Shown: positions 42,995 to 52,900 of the stretch, piece by piece
Layout of the letters: the number at the start of each line of letters is the position of its first letter
How positions within the stretch are numbered: position 1 is the first letter of the stretch
Assembly (NCBI GenBank): GCA_005799265.1
Contig: SYHD01000288.1
Location: 1 to 53,635, forward strand
Origin: Planctomycetia bacterium
GTDB lineage: Bacteria; Planctomycetota; Planctomycetia; Gemmatales; Gemmataceae
Direction of reading: 5' to 3'
Length of the DNA: 53,635 nucleotides
Made by a program: the position numbers and the translations under genes
The notes under the pieces: model-generated
What the model was told of the DNA's origin: nothing
Database searches by the model: none
The model's input: only the letters and a program-made list of their open reading frames with translations

Positions 42995-43987
42995 CTACCT
43001 GCGGATGAACTCGACGATGGCGCGCCCAATCGGATCGCCCGGCTCGGCGGCCTTGAAGAAGAGGGAATTGTGGTTGCGATTTTCGATGGTGGCATGCACG
43101 GAAGCGCAACCATGTTTGCGAAGCGTCTCGTGCATCTCCTCGGCCATGCCCGGCAGGAGCGGCAGCTCCTTCTGGGGGTTGAAGAGAAGGAAAGGCGGCA
43201 ACCCCGGCCTGATGTGATGGACGGGCGAGGCGGCCAGGCGCGTGTGCGGATCGTCGCCGAACGCGGGACCGAAGATGTTGATACTGATGGGCCGACCGGG
43301 CAAGTGCTCCGGTCCGTGGCGCATGCCGTTGCCGCGCATGGGGAACATCTCGTCGAGCCGCAGTGCAAGCTCGGAGGAGCCGCCGAGCAGAACCTCCGCG
43401 TTGCCGTTGGGGATGCGATAGACGCCGCTGACGCCGACCACGCCTTTGATGTCGTCGATCGTACAGCCTTCCGCGCGCAAGTACGATTCATCAGTGGCAA
43501 GCAGGGCGACGAGATGTCCGCCGGCGGAATGACCGACGAGATAGAGCCGCCGCGGATCGCCGCCCTGTTTGGCGATGTTGTTCTTGGTCCAGGCGACGGC
43601 GCGGGCCACATCCTTGGCGTGTTCGGGATGCTTGACTCCTGGCGAGAGGCGGTAGTTGGGCAGCACGGCGCCGATGCCTTGGCGGGCCAGCGCTTCGCCG
43701 ACGGAGGAGTAGAGGCCGCAGCAGCGGTTGTCGCCCAGGATCCACGCGCCGCCATGAACGACGACGGCGACGGGATAGTCCTTCTTGCCCTGCGGTATGT
43801 AGAGGTCGAGCCGATGCTTGAGCGGATGCGCCTGAGGGCCGTCGTAATAGGTAATATCACGTATATAAGCAACCGCGCAGGCGTCCGCATCCGGTTTGCC
43901 GACGGGGCCCCACAAACGCATGTCCGTGACCCGGCAGGCGCTCACCGCAAGCAGACAGATCGCAAAAGCAAGACCGCGGCGCATCAA
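42995..43987 (-). CDS. Lipoprotein alpha/beta-hydrolase (BD-FAE/carboxylesterase-like)
   Basis: 330 aa. Residues 1-18 are a lipoprotein signal ending LLAVSAC, so it is probably membrane-anchored. The oxyanion-hole motif HGGAWILGD and nucleophile elbow GHSAGGH identify an alpha/beta-hydrolase of the HSL/BD-FAE type (HGG plus GxSxG). A DDPHTRLAASPVHHIRPGLPPFLLF stretch brings the acid, and the NRNHNSLFF segment the His. The substrate is likely an ester on a sugar or small molecule; not determinable. Two ATGs in tandem at the start make the exact first residue ambiguous by one codon. Confidence 0.87.
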   Translation of the reverse strand: MMRRGLAFAICLLAVSACRVTDMRLWGPVGKPDADACAVAYIRDITYYDGPQAHPLKHRLDLYIPQGKKDYPVAVVVHGGAWILGDNRCCGLYSSVGEALARQGIGAVLPNYRLSPGVKHPEHAKDVARAVAWTKNNIAKQGGDPRRLYLVGHSAGGHLVALLATDESYLRAEGCTIDDIKGVVGVSGVYRIPNGNAEVLLGGSSELALRLDEMFPMRGNGMRHGPEHLPGRPISINIFGPAFGDDPHTRLAASPVHHIRPGLPPFLLFNPQKELPLLPGMAEEMHETLRKHGCASVHATIENRNHNSLFFKAAEPGDPIGRAIVEFIRR

Positions 43988-44031
43988 TCGCTTCCCGTAA
44001 GGCGAGCGGCAGAATTAAATATACCCGTTCA

Positions 44032-44076
44032 CGACGCGGAGCGTCGTGCCACAATGTGGTGCGACGCTCCGCGTCG
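44032..44076. repeat. Long hairpin repeat between the esterase and PQQ-propeller genes
   Basis: Arms CGACGCGGAGCGTCG and CGACGCTCCGCGTCG (15 bp, exact) surround a centre that itself pairs (CCACA-A-TGTGG). The whole 45 bp can fold into one long hairpin. It is in the 232-bp gap 43988-44219, which otherwise shows nothing I can support. Confidence 0.87.
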
Positions 44077-44219
44077 CATCGGCTACGGGTAGCTTTTCAA
44101 CTGCCCGTCGCCTAAAGACAAAGTCGGCTGTCCTATCGGCTATTTCTCGCCAAAACGCAAGAGCAGACATCGTCAAAATGGGAAAGCATGGCGCTCGTAG
44201 TGCAAGTGAGATACTTGCT

Positions 44220-46172
44220 CTACGGAGTCTGCGACGCTTTCCAAAGCAGCAGAGCCTGGGCACTCCAGAAAAACGCGGCAAACGCCAGCGACGTCCAGGC
44301 GGCGACGATCCATCTGGCCTGCCCTTTCAACGCGGCGTGAACCGCCAGGAGCGTCAGCGGAAACGCGAACGGGAAGCCGACCAGGAAGCTCCAGGCGATG
44401 AACATGCCGACGAGATTACACAGTTGGTAGTAGCTCCAGCCCACCAGCAGAAAGCCGGCGCCGAGGCTCCGCGCCAGCCACCGGGCGCGGACTTTGGTTT
44501 CTGGTCCTTCGGCCCAACAGCACGCATAGAGCGCGGCATGGAACGCAGCGTACAAGCACACGGGCCAGGTGAAGATCGTTTGATCCAAAAGTGTGCTGAC
44601 CACGTTGGGCCCGAGAAAGCCGAGCAGCATCGTGATCAGAAAGAACAAGAGCGCCGTCGCAATTTGTCGCTTGATGAATCGTTGCATGGCAAGCACGCTC
44701 AACCCCGCGGCGCCGAGTGCGAGGAGACCGCACGCGAACCAGAGCGACATTTCGGCCCACGTCGGCGCGTCGTTGGGGAATTCGCGTTCGCGAGTCAATA
44801 GCCAGGAAGAATCGAACCGCCACCCGCGCGCTGCCGGCACGGGCGTGTGCGCGGCCGGCTCCTGGTCCGGGCGACCGACGTACAGGCACACGGCCCGTGA
44901 TGGACTGCGCACGAACAGCTTGCCGCGCCATAGCGTCGGCTGCGTCCAGCAGATCTCGTCGTCGAAAAGCTGCACGCGCCCGAGTTCGCGGTATTCCGTC
45001 GCATCGGCACGCGCGAGAATGAGGCTGCCCGTGTCGTTGAGCAGCAACAGCTTGCCGTCGGCGCTCATGAGCGAGGCATGCCCGACCGTGTCAGTCGTCC
45101 AGCACACTTTGCCGGTGTCCCAGTCGAGACATTTGAAGCTGCCGCGCGAGGCGCGATGCTTGCTCGCTTGCAATTGCCTGAGATCAAATCCGTACAGATG
45201 TTTCCCGTAGAGGACGCACGAGGCGACATCGTTGGCCATGTCCTTCGCCAGCCATTGCGTCTTGCAGGCAAGTGCTCCGTTCGGTTCTGCTGTCAATTCA
45301 AAGCGCGTGGCCGGCACGCGAAACGGCGCCGCGAGCAGGAGGTGCGGTTCACGCCAGATCGGCCAGGCGGAATGCTCGTCATACCCGGACGACAGCGCTT
45401 GCCGGCAGAGGAGCTTGCCGGTCGCCAGCTCAACGATGATCATCGCGTTTTGCAGATAGCCGACGACGCAGCGTTTGCCCGCGAACGTGATTGGGAAGGC
45501 GGGGCAATAGCTCGCCGGATCGGAGCCGACCGTCCAGGCGGTTCGTCCATCGTCCACGTGCAGCGCGACGAGGCTCGCGTCCGGCCCGCCGACGGGGAGG
45601 ATCACCTTGTCGTCCTCGAGCAACGGCGTCGCCGCGTAGCCGAAGCCGAAGCCCTTGCCGGCAAACTTGGCGCGCACGTTGAGCGACCAGATGGGCGCTC
45701 CCGAGTTCGCATCGACGCAGCCGACGACGCCCGACGTGGAGGCGAAGAATACCTTGCCGTGCGCATACGTCGGCGTGGCGTAGGGCCCTGGATAGGCGCC
45801 CTTGGGTTGCCAGGCCCAGTCGCAGCGAGTTTCCCAGATCGTGGCGCCGGTGTCGGGATCGAGACAAAGTAGATATTGTCCGCCGAGCGTTTGCCGCTGC
45901 GTGAAGAGTTTTCCCTGCGCGACGATGAAGCCGGAGTAGCCCTGGCCGAGCTCGCGCGACCACAGGCGCGGCGGTCCGTCCGCGGGCCAGGCGTCGGCGA
46001 GTTCGCGTTCGGTGGAGACGCCGTCGTAGGTGGGGCCGCGCAGGTGGGGCCAGTCGGCGTGAGCGGCAACGCAATACCAGAGAAATGACGAGACACAGGA
46101 AAGGATGTGAACAACGATGCGAACGCAGGTTCGACGGCAGGCGACAGCAGATCGCGCATCGGCAGCGTTCAT
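44220..46172 (-). CDS. PQQ-type beta-propeller protein with C-terminal membrane domain
   Basis: 650 aa. A Sec-type signal (about residues 18-40) is followed by a PQQ/outer-membrane-like propeller: WPHLRGPTYDGVS, GQYLLCLDPDTGATIWETRC, VVGCVDANSGAPIWSL, LVALHVDDGRTAWTV, GSFKCLDWDTGKVCWTT and SLILARADATEY blades. From about residue 475 there are six or so hydrophobic segments (SLWFACGLLALGAAGLSVLAM, TALLFFLITMLLGF, and others), so the propeller is tethered to the membrane. The start overlaps the upstream CPBP stop by 4 bases (ATGA), showing translational coupling. Binding of PQQ or catalysis is not shown by sequence. Confidence 0.82.
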   Translation of the reverse strand: MNAADARSAVACRRTCVRIVVHILSCVSSFLWYCVAAHADWPHLRGPTYDGVSTERELADAWPADGPPRLWSRELGQGYSGFIVAQGKLFTQRQTLGGQYLLCLDPDTGATIWETRCDWAWQPKGAYPGPYATPTYAHGKVFFASTSGVVGCVDANSGAPIWSLNVRAKFAGKGFGFGYAATPLLEDDKVILPVGGPDASLVALHVDDGRTAWTVGSDPASYCPAFPITFAGKRCVVGYLQNAMIIVELATGKLLCRQALSSGYDEHSAWPIWREPHLLLAAPFRVPATRFELTAEPNGALACKTQWLAKDMANDVASCVLYGKHLYGFDLRQLQASKHRASRGSFKCLDWDTGKVCWTTDTVGHASLMSADGKLLLLNDTGSLILARADATEYRELGRVQLFDDEICWTQPTLWRGKLFVRSPSRAVCLYVGRPDQEPAAHTPVPAARGWRFDSSWLLTREREFPNDAPTWAEMSLWFACGLLALGAAGLSVLAMQRFIKRQIATALLFFLITMLLGFLGPNVVSTLLDQTIFTWPVCLYAAFHAALYACCWAEGPETKVRARWLARSLGAGFLLVGWSYYQLCNLVGMFIAWSFLVGFPFAFPLTLLAVHAALKGQARWIVAAWTSLAFAAFFWSAQALLLWKASQTP

Positions 46173-47164
46173 CCCATGATCCTATCATCCGGATCCACGC
46201 GTTCTGGTCGGAATCCGTCTGGATCGCCCGCATCCTCAAACGCCGGCGCGGATTCAAGCTTTGCGCGCCAGAGCAGCCAGACCGAACCGGTAAATCCGCC
46301 CGTGATCGCCACACCCAACGCAATACAACCGATCAGCGGTGGAACCTCCGGCCAACCCAGGAGGCGGATGCCAACTTCATGAGCACATATAGATGCGTTC
46401 ACGAATACATGACAGACAATGCCCGGCCACACCGAGCCGGTGCGCCAGGCGATCACCCCCAGCCAAATCCCGGCCGGGAAAGCGAACAGTATCGTATGCG
46501 GCAACAGGTGCAAGACTGCGAACAAGGACGAACTGACCAGGATCGCGAGCCAGGGGGACCAGCGCGCCAGCAGCCGGCGTTGAATGTAGCCGCGGCACAA
46601 CAACTCCTCCATGAATCCCGGCCCAAGCGAAATCAGCAACAGGAACGGCCCAACGATCGGCCAGGTGATTTTCGTGTAGAAGATTTCCAACGAATCGTCC
46701 GGTTTCGTCACCAGCGCCAGAGCTTGATAGAGCCCTAAACCCAACGCCACCGCAACCCCGGAGCCGAGCATCAGGAACGGGTATCCCCAGATCGGTAGAG
46801 CGGGCGTCGTCAGCCCCAGCCGTGACAGGGTCGGCTCGCGCGAGAGAAGCGCCGGCACGATTGCCGACGCCGCGACGACAGCCATGGTCAACGCGAAACT
46901 TCCCAGGAACACCGCCGGTTCGGTGACCAGCCCCAGCGCTTCTTGCTCGAGGCGTTCCATGCCCACCCCAGTCGCCAGCAGCCAGACGGCAAGCACGACA
47001 CCGAGGACAAGCTGTAGCCCAAGGATGGCAAACACCGCGAGACCAAACGCGGCGAAGACCGTCCACACGCGCGGACGAGTTGCCACCTCCCGCGCCGGCT
47101 CGCGCCATGGATCGTTGCGCTCCTTGTCGAAGCGGTCGTAGTCCGATTCGTGGTCAAATGTCAT
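46169..47164 (-). CDS. CPBP (Rce1-like) intramembrane metalloprotease
   Basis: 331 aa with about eight membrane segments. The CPBP motifs are EELLCRGYIQRRL (E-E-x-x-x-R), SLFAVLHLLPH (F-x-x-x-H) and HVFVNAS (H-x-x-x-N), in order. CPBP proteases act on membrane or lipidated proteins. I chose the ATG at 47164 (MTFDHESDYDRF), as the open frame before it codes only for shadow sequence of the next gene. It is the first gene of a pair with the PQQ-propeller gene, overlapping it by 4 bases, so both are probably made together. Confidence 0.87.
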   Translation of the reverse strand: MTFDHESDYDRFDKERNDPWREPAREVATRPRVWTVFAAFGLAVFAILGLQLVLGVVLAVWLLATGVGMERLEQEALGLVTEPAVFLGSFALTMAVVAASAIVPALLSREPTLSRLGLTTPALPIWGYPFLMLGSGVAVALGLGLYQALALVTKPDDSLEIFYTKITWPIVGPFLLLISLGPGFMEELLCRGYIQRRLLARWSPWLAILVSSSLFAVLHLLPHTILFAFPAGIWLGVIAWRTGSVWPGIVCHVFVNASICAHEVGIRLLGWPEVPPLIGCIALGVAITGGFTGSVWLLWRAKLESAPAFEDAGDPDGFRPERVDPDDRIMG

Positions 47165-47193
47165 CTTGAAGCCCCACCAGGCCAAATCGCGCA

Positions 47194-49734
47194 CTACCGT
47201 ATGGTTATCTTGAACGAATAGAAAATCTCCTGCTTCGACGCATCGTTCACCGCGATCAGCACGTCCGCCTCGCCGGCGTTTGCGGTCGGCGATACCTGCC
47301 ACGCGACCTGGCCCGTCGGCGACACGGTCATGCCCGCGGGGCCGTTGAGCAGCTTGCACAAGACGCCGCCGCGCTTCGATTTGACGTTGAGCACGTGCGT
47401 CATCAGCTCGCCCTTGCGGGCCGATGTCGGCGGCGTCGAGGCGACGAACAGGTAATCGAAGTTCGCGTTGTTCAGGGCCGCGTCCATGTCGAAGCGGTGC
47501 AAGATGAGCTTGTCGTTGCTGCCGGGCAAGACGACGATCACCTTCGCGTCGGGGATGAAGTGGAAACGCTTATCGACCGTCAACGCGGATCGGCCCCAGT
47601 GATCGAGATCGTCATGCACCTCGCTGACGTGCGGCAACGACGCGATCACGCGACTGTCGCCCATGACGTGGACGGTCAAGCCCTTGCCCGGATCGCTGCC
47701 GGGGCGTGTGCTATCGGCGACGCGCATGCTGAGGTGGTAGGGGTAGCCGTGAGCCGGCACACTGCACGTACGCGCGCTGCGCTTGGTTCCGTCGATCTCC
47801 TTGGCTTGCCACGTGAAGAAACCGCCGCGGCTCGTCAGCAGCGTCAAGCCGTCGTGGCTGGGCATGATGGAGCCGGCCGTCTCGCCGTTGGCGTGAATCT
47901 TCGCGTCGGGGCCATCGACGACAATCGCCTGCACCTGCGAAGGCGAGCCGTGACCCCAGTTGGTGAAGACGCGGCCGTTGGCCGACGCGCGCACCGGGCA
48001 CGTCGCGTACTTGTAGCCGATCACGTGGCGATCCTTGATGCTGGTCGGCAGCACGTGCAGCTCCATGTCGAGGAACGTCACGTAGACCGACGTGTCGTCG
48101 CCGGGGCCGCGCGGACCGCCGACGAAAATCGGCCCGCGCGACGCCGAGCCGATCGCCAGCGTTTGAATTTTTTCCTTGAACTCGAGCGGCTTGACCAGAT
48201 CGCGCTCGAAGCTGGTCAGGTCATAGCGCGAAAAGATGTTCGAGTTGGGATAGGCGACGACTAGTTTGTTCATGCCGGCCGCAAAACGAGCGCTGTCCTC
48301 CGACAGATTCAGCGTATGGACGATGCGCGCCAGACTCACGTCGAAGATGCCGAGCGTGCGCGTCTTCGGAAAGTGCAGGATCAGGAAGCGTCCGTTGCCG
48401 CCGACGGCGACGTCCGCGACCGTCGAGGGGAGATTGATGGTCGTCGCATCGCGTTCGAGCACGGGCGGCGCGATGCCGATCTTGACCGTGTCGCCCGTGT
48501 TCGGCAGCGTCGGCGCGGAGGGTACATCGCGGAACGGCAGCGTGCTTTCCAGTCGGGCGAGCTCTTTGCCCCCCTTGCGCACGATGACGGCATACGCGAC
48601 GCTCGTTTCCTCCGCATTGGCGTGGATGGTAAGCTCCAGCGCTTTCGCGGGATTGAGCTTGATCGAATCGGTGCCGACGTTGACGTTGACGGCGTCAAGT
48701 CCAGTGAGTGAGCCGGTCGCGATTTTGCCGTTGCCGAGGATCGCGGTCGTTTCCTTGGCGAAGCGCAGACTGCGGATGTCGCTGAGCTTGAGGTCGTCCT
48801 TGCCGACGGTGATCGCCTGATCGATGAGCTGCCCCTGCACGTTGCCGCCAGGATACGTCAAGGTGACGCGCAAGTTCTTCGGCCCCGGCGCTTGCTTCAA
48901 AGCCTCGGCAATCGCGCGATAGGCGTCACCGTCGCGCGTCATCGGATAGGAGCGCCCGCCTAGGATGAGCTCGATCTTGTATTCGTCCATCGTCGGCACC
49001 AGCGTCAACGTCTTCACCTGGAATACCGCGGGCTTGTAGCGGTCCGCGAAGGCAATCGTCGGAAAAATCGTCTCCAGCTCCGGCGTGGCCACGAACTTGT
49101 GCACATGGCCGACTGGAATCGCGAAGTTGACGGTCGCGCCGGGCACGCCGCTGACGGTGACGCCGATGACCTTCCCCTTGCCGTCGAGCACCGGGCCGCC
49201 GGAGTTGCCCGGATTGACGACGGCGTCCATCTGAATGCGTTCGAGCTCGCCCTTCTTCAAGCGCAGGGCCGTGATGCGCCCCTGGTTGACGCTGACGGCC
49301 GGGTACTCGCCTTTCTCAGCGAGAGCTTTGCCGAACGGAAAGCCGAGCGCGATCACCTCGGCCAACTCTACGAGATCATCCGACGAACCGAGCGGCAATG
49401 CGGTGAGATCGAGCTTGTCGTGAATGCGCAAGAGGGCGAGGTCGGTGAGCTTGTCTTGACGAATGACGCGCGCCTTGACGATTTGTTGATTCGTGAGTCC
49501 CGGATGCAGGATGAGCTTGACCTCGGCCGCGCCGCGCACGACGTGTTCGTTGGTGAGGAACAGCCCGGATTCGTGAACGCAAAACGCGGAGCCGTGCTTG
49601 AAACCGCCGGCGACTTCGACCAGCACGGTGGCCGCCTTCGCTTTCCTGGCAATCTCGACGCGATCCTGCGCAGCAAGGGACGGAGCGAAGAACGTCAACG
49701 CGATGAGCATGAGCGGGCTTCGATGACGGCGCAT
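47194..49734 (-). CDS. Secreted trypsin-like serine protease with C-terminal propeller/Ig-like regions
   Basis: 846 aa with a Sec signal (LIALTFFAPSLAAQ). The first 230 residues form an S1-type protease with a complete triad: H64 (NEHVV), D98 (LTDLALL) and S178 (GNSGGP). No PDZ domain follows. A C-terminal region of about 600 residues holds propeller-like repeats (VAVGGNGRFLILHFPKTRTLGIFDVS, GMNKLVVAYPNSN, VIVVLPGSNDKL) and ends with a cadherin/Ig-like GPAGMTVSPTGQVAWQVSP segment. The start at 49734 begins the signal; an upstream extension is non-conserved. It is likely a cell-surface protease. Confidence 0.87.
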   Translation of the reverse strand: MRRHRSPLMLIALTFFAPSLAAQDRVEIARKAKAATVLVEVAGGFKHGSAFCVHESGLFLTNEHVVRGAAEVKLILHPGLTNQQIVKARVIRQDKLTDLALLRIHDKLDLTALPLGSSDDLVELAEVIALGFPFGKALAEKGEYPAVSVNQGRITALRLKKGELERIQMDAVVNPGNSGGPVLDGKGKVIGVTVSGVPGATVNFAIPVGHVHKFVATPELETIFPTIAFADRYKPAVFQVKTLTLVPTMDEYKIELILGGRSYPMTRDGDAYRAIAEALKQAPGPKNLRVTLTYPGGNVQGQLIDQAITVGKDDLKLSDIRSLRFAKETTAILGNGKIATGSLTGLDAVNVNVGTDSIKLNPAKALELTIHANAEETSVAYAVIVRKGGKELARLESTLPFRDVPSAPTLPNTGDTVKIGIAPPVLERDATTINLPSTVADVAVGGNGRFLILHFPKTRTLGIFDVSLARIVHTLNLSEDSARFAAGMNKLVVAYPNSNIFSRYDLTSFERDLVKPLEFKEKIQTLAIGSASRGPIFVGGPRGPGDDTSVYVTFLDMELHVLPTSIKDRHVIGYKYATCPVRASANGRVFTNWGHGSPSQVQAIVVDGPDAKIHANGETAGSIMPSHDGLTLLTSRGGFFTWQAKEIDGTKRSARTCSVPAHGYPYHLSMRVADSTRPGSDPGKGLTVHVMGDSRVIASLPHVSEVHDDLDHWGRSALTVDKRFHFIPDAKVIVVLPGSNDKLILHRFDMDAALNNANFDYLFVASTPPTSARKGELMTHVLNVKSKRGGVLCKLLNGPAGMTVSPTGQVAWQVSPTANAGEADVLIAVNDASKQEIFYSFKITIR

Positions 49735-49839
49735 GGGCTCACTCCTCTTGAAGCAGACGTGGATCGATGGTGAGAGTGTAACGGACAGCATTGCGTAGTG
49801 CAAGCGCGACGGTCGTCCTACGGTGTCGCCAGCTTAACT

Positions 49840-49971
49840 GTTCACCCCTCTCCCCTGTACTCAGGGGAGAGGGGCTGGGGGTGAGGGGTTGAGCCGTCAC
49901 GCAACTGTCTGTTCCTCCCCCTCACCCCCGGCCCCTCTCCCCCTGAGTACAGGGGGAGAGGGGAGGAGAAC
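49840..49971. repeat. REPIN-like element, copy B (132 bp)
   Basis: Reverse-complement copy of the element at 10206-10337 with 127 of 132 bases equal (manual alignment). It overlaps the 3' end of the FAD/Fe-S oxidase gene, whose last residues (SSPPLSPCTQGERGRG) and stop codon it provides. The two copies are 39.6 kb apart in opposite orientation. Confidence 0.93.
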
Positions 49972-52900
49972 TGTTATTCGTCAGCAGCGATTGCAAAAGC
50001 GTCGCCGGATGGACAGCCTTGCGTCCCGTGAAGTGCTCGATCTGCATGCGGCATGAGAAGCCGGGCGCGACGATCACGGTGTCGGCGTCGGCCTGCCGGA
50101 TCAATGGGAAGAGCCGTTGTTCGCCGACCATACGTGAAATATCGTAGTGTTCGATTTCATAGCCGAACGAGCCCGCCATGCCGCAGCAGCCGGCGTCGAC
50201 GTCGATGACTTCCGCGCCGGGGATGCGTTTGAGCAAATCGATCGTCGCTCCCATGCCGACGAGGGAACGCTGATGGCAATGCCCCTGCACGAGGATGCGC
50301 TTCGGACCGGGCCGGAAGGTCAAGCGCTCGTTAGCCGGACGCGCCAGCGACGAGCCCGACCGTCCGTCGCTTGCGCGTCCGGCTAACTGCTGTTCGAGGA
50401 ATTCCTCGAACGTAAAGCAGCGTGCGGCAACTGCCTTCGCCTTCTCGCGCAGCTCGCCGCGCAGCAGGGCCGGGTAGTCGTCTTTCATCGTCAAAATGCA
50501 ACTCGGCTCGCAGGCGATGATCGGCAGGCCCTGCGCCGCCCACGGGAAAAGCCGTTCGACGTTGTGCGTGGCGTTGGCGACCGCCTGATCGAGCATGCCA
50601 TTGGAGATCATCGGCCGACCGCAGCAGCGCAGGTTGTCGGGCCATACGTGTCCGGCCGGCGTCGCGCGTCTGGTCGAATGCGGCAAACCGGCGATGACGA
50701 GGTTCTTCAAACCGAGCATGAGCACCAGCGTTGCGACGCCGAGTTCCGGTTCATGGTAGTTCATGAAGGTATCGGGAAACAGCAGCACCTCCGGCAGCGA
50801 CGCGGCGGGCGAGGTCGCATAGAGCGGCCCGCTTGTGAACGGCAAGGCGGCGAACGCCGGCGGCGTGCGTCCGCGTTCGATGCCGAGCGTCTTCTCGTTC
50901 AGCCATCGACCTGCGCCACTGCGCGCCCACCAGTTGGACCACGGCGTCAATCGGCAGCCCCACTTGCTCAGGGTTGCCACATTGCCGAACAGCCAGTTTC
51001 GCCAGGGCAGGCCGTGTTTCTTGTGATGCTGATCGAGCACCTCCGCTTTCAAGCGAGCCATGTCGACGTTCGTCGGGCATTCGCTCTTGCACGCTTTGCA
51101 CTCCAGGCACAGGTCGAGCGCTGCGAGGACGGCGGGGTCGGTTAATCCCTCACCCCCAGCCCCTCTCCCAGAAGGAGAGGGGAGCAAATCAAGTTGGCCG
51201 GTCAATGCCAGCCGCAGCGTGTTGGCCCGGCCGCGCGTCGAGTGCAGTTCGTCGCACGTCGCCTGGTACGACGGACACATCGTCCCGCCGCGCTTTTTAC
51301 GGCACTCGCCGACACCGGCGCATAATTCGGTCGCGCGCGTCAGGCCGCCCTCGCTCGAGAAGTCGAACGTCGTCGGCACGTCGGGCGTCTGATACGCGGG
51401 GCCGTAACGCAGACTCGACGCGAGCGGAGGCGCGTCCACGATCTTGCCGGGATTGAGCAGGTATTGCGGATCGAAAGTGTGTTTGATCTCGCGAAAGGCT
51501 TGATAGAGCGTCGGCCCGTACATCTTCTCTTGATAAGGACTGCGCACCAGCCCGTCGCCGTGCTCGCCCGACAAGGCGCCGCCGTACTTCAGCACGAGGT
51601 CCGCGACGTCGTCGGCAATCCGTTGGAAGCGCTCGACGCCCTCGACCGTTTTCAGATTGACGATCGGCCGCACATGCAGACAGCCGACCGACGCATGCGC
51701 GTAGACGCCGGCTTTGGTGCCATGGCGGGCAATGATTTGCAGGAACTCGTCGATGTAATCGCGCAGGCGCTGCGGATCGACGGCGGTGTCCTCGACAAAG
51801 GAGATCGCCTTGGCGTCGCCTTTCTCCGCCATCGACAGGCCGAGCGCGAGCGTGCGCAGCTTCCAGATGCGCGCCTGCGCGGCGGCCTCCGTGGCGCGAT
51901 GCAGATGCAGAATTCCGTCTAGCGCTCGCAGTGGACCTTCCAGGGCGTCCAGTCGCGGCAACAACTCCTGTACCGTTTCACCATAAAACTCGATGATGAG
52001 GATTGCCCCCGGATCACCGACGATGAAGTCGCGCAGTCGCGTCGCTTCCGCGTTCAGTTTCGTGCAATCGAGAATGAAGCGATCCATGACCTCGACCGCC
52101 GCCGGCTTATGCTTGAGTATAGGCGGTGTCGCCGCGAGCGCATCGAGCAAGTCGCGAAACTGGACGACAAGCAGCGCTTTCGCCTTGGGGAGTTCGACGA
52201 GGCGCAATTTCGCTTCGAGGACGATGCCGAGCGTGCCTTCGGAGCCCACGAAGAGATTCGCGAGATTAACAGGATTACTAGCCCGCAGCGCAAGCAAGGG
52301 CAGCCCTTGCTTGCGCTGCGGGCTAGTATTCGGTACGAAACAATCGAGATTATATCCGCCGACTCGGCGCAGGATCTTCGGATAGCGGCGTCCGATCTCG
52401 TCGGCATTCTCCGCCGCGAGCCGGCGCACGACGCGGTAGCCGGCGCCTTCTGGGTCTTGCTGAGTGCACTTCGCCTCCACGTCCGCATCATCCAGCGGTC
52501 GGGCGTGCATGACGCTGCCGTCGGTGAGCAGCACTTTCAGCTCCAGGACGTGATCGATGGTCTTGCCGTAGATGAGCGAGCGTGTACCGGAGGAGTTGTT
52601 CGCGACCATGCCGCCGATGGTGGCGCGATTGGCGGTCGAGATGTCCGGCGCAAATTGCAGCTTGTGCGTTTTCACCTGCTGATTGAGTTCGTCGAGCACA
52701 CAGCCCGGCTCAACGCGCACCCAGCGTTCGGCCGCGTTGATTTCGAGCACGCGATTGAGATACTTCGAGAAATCGAGGATGACCCCCGGCCCGATCGACT
52801 GCCCCGCTTGCGAGGTCCCACCGCCGCGCGCGGTGATGGGCACACCGAGCCGAGAGCAAATCTTCAGGGTTGCCAAGACATCGTCCAGCGTTTTCGGGAT

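Noticed and set aside
42891-43109. N-terminal extension of the DUF1501 frame at 41580
   Set aside because: The Tat-like leader begins at 42890; upstream residues are shadow sequence of the esterase gene region.
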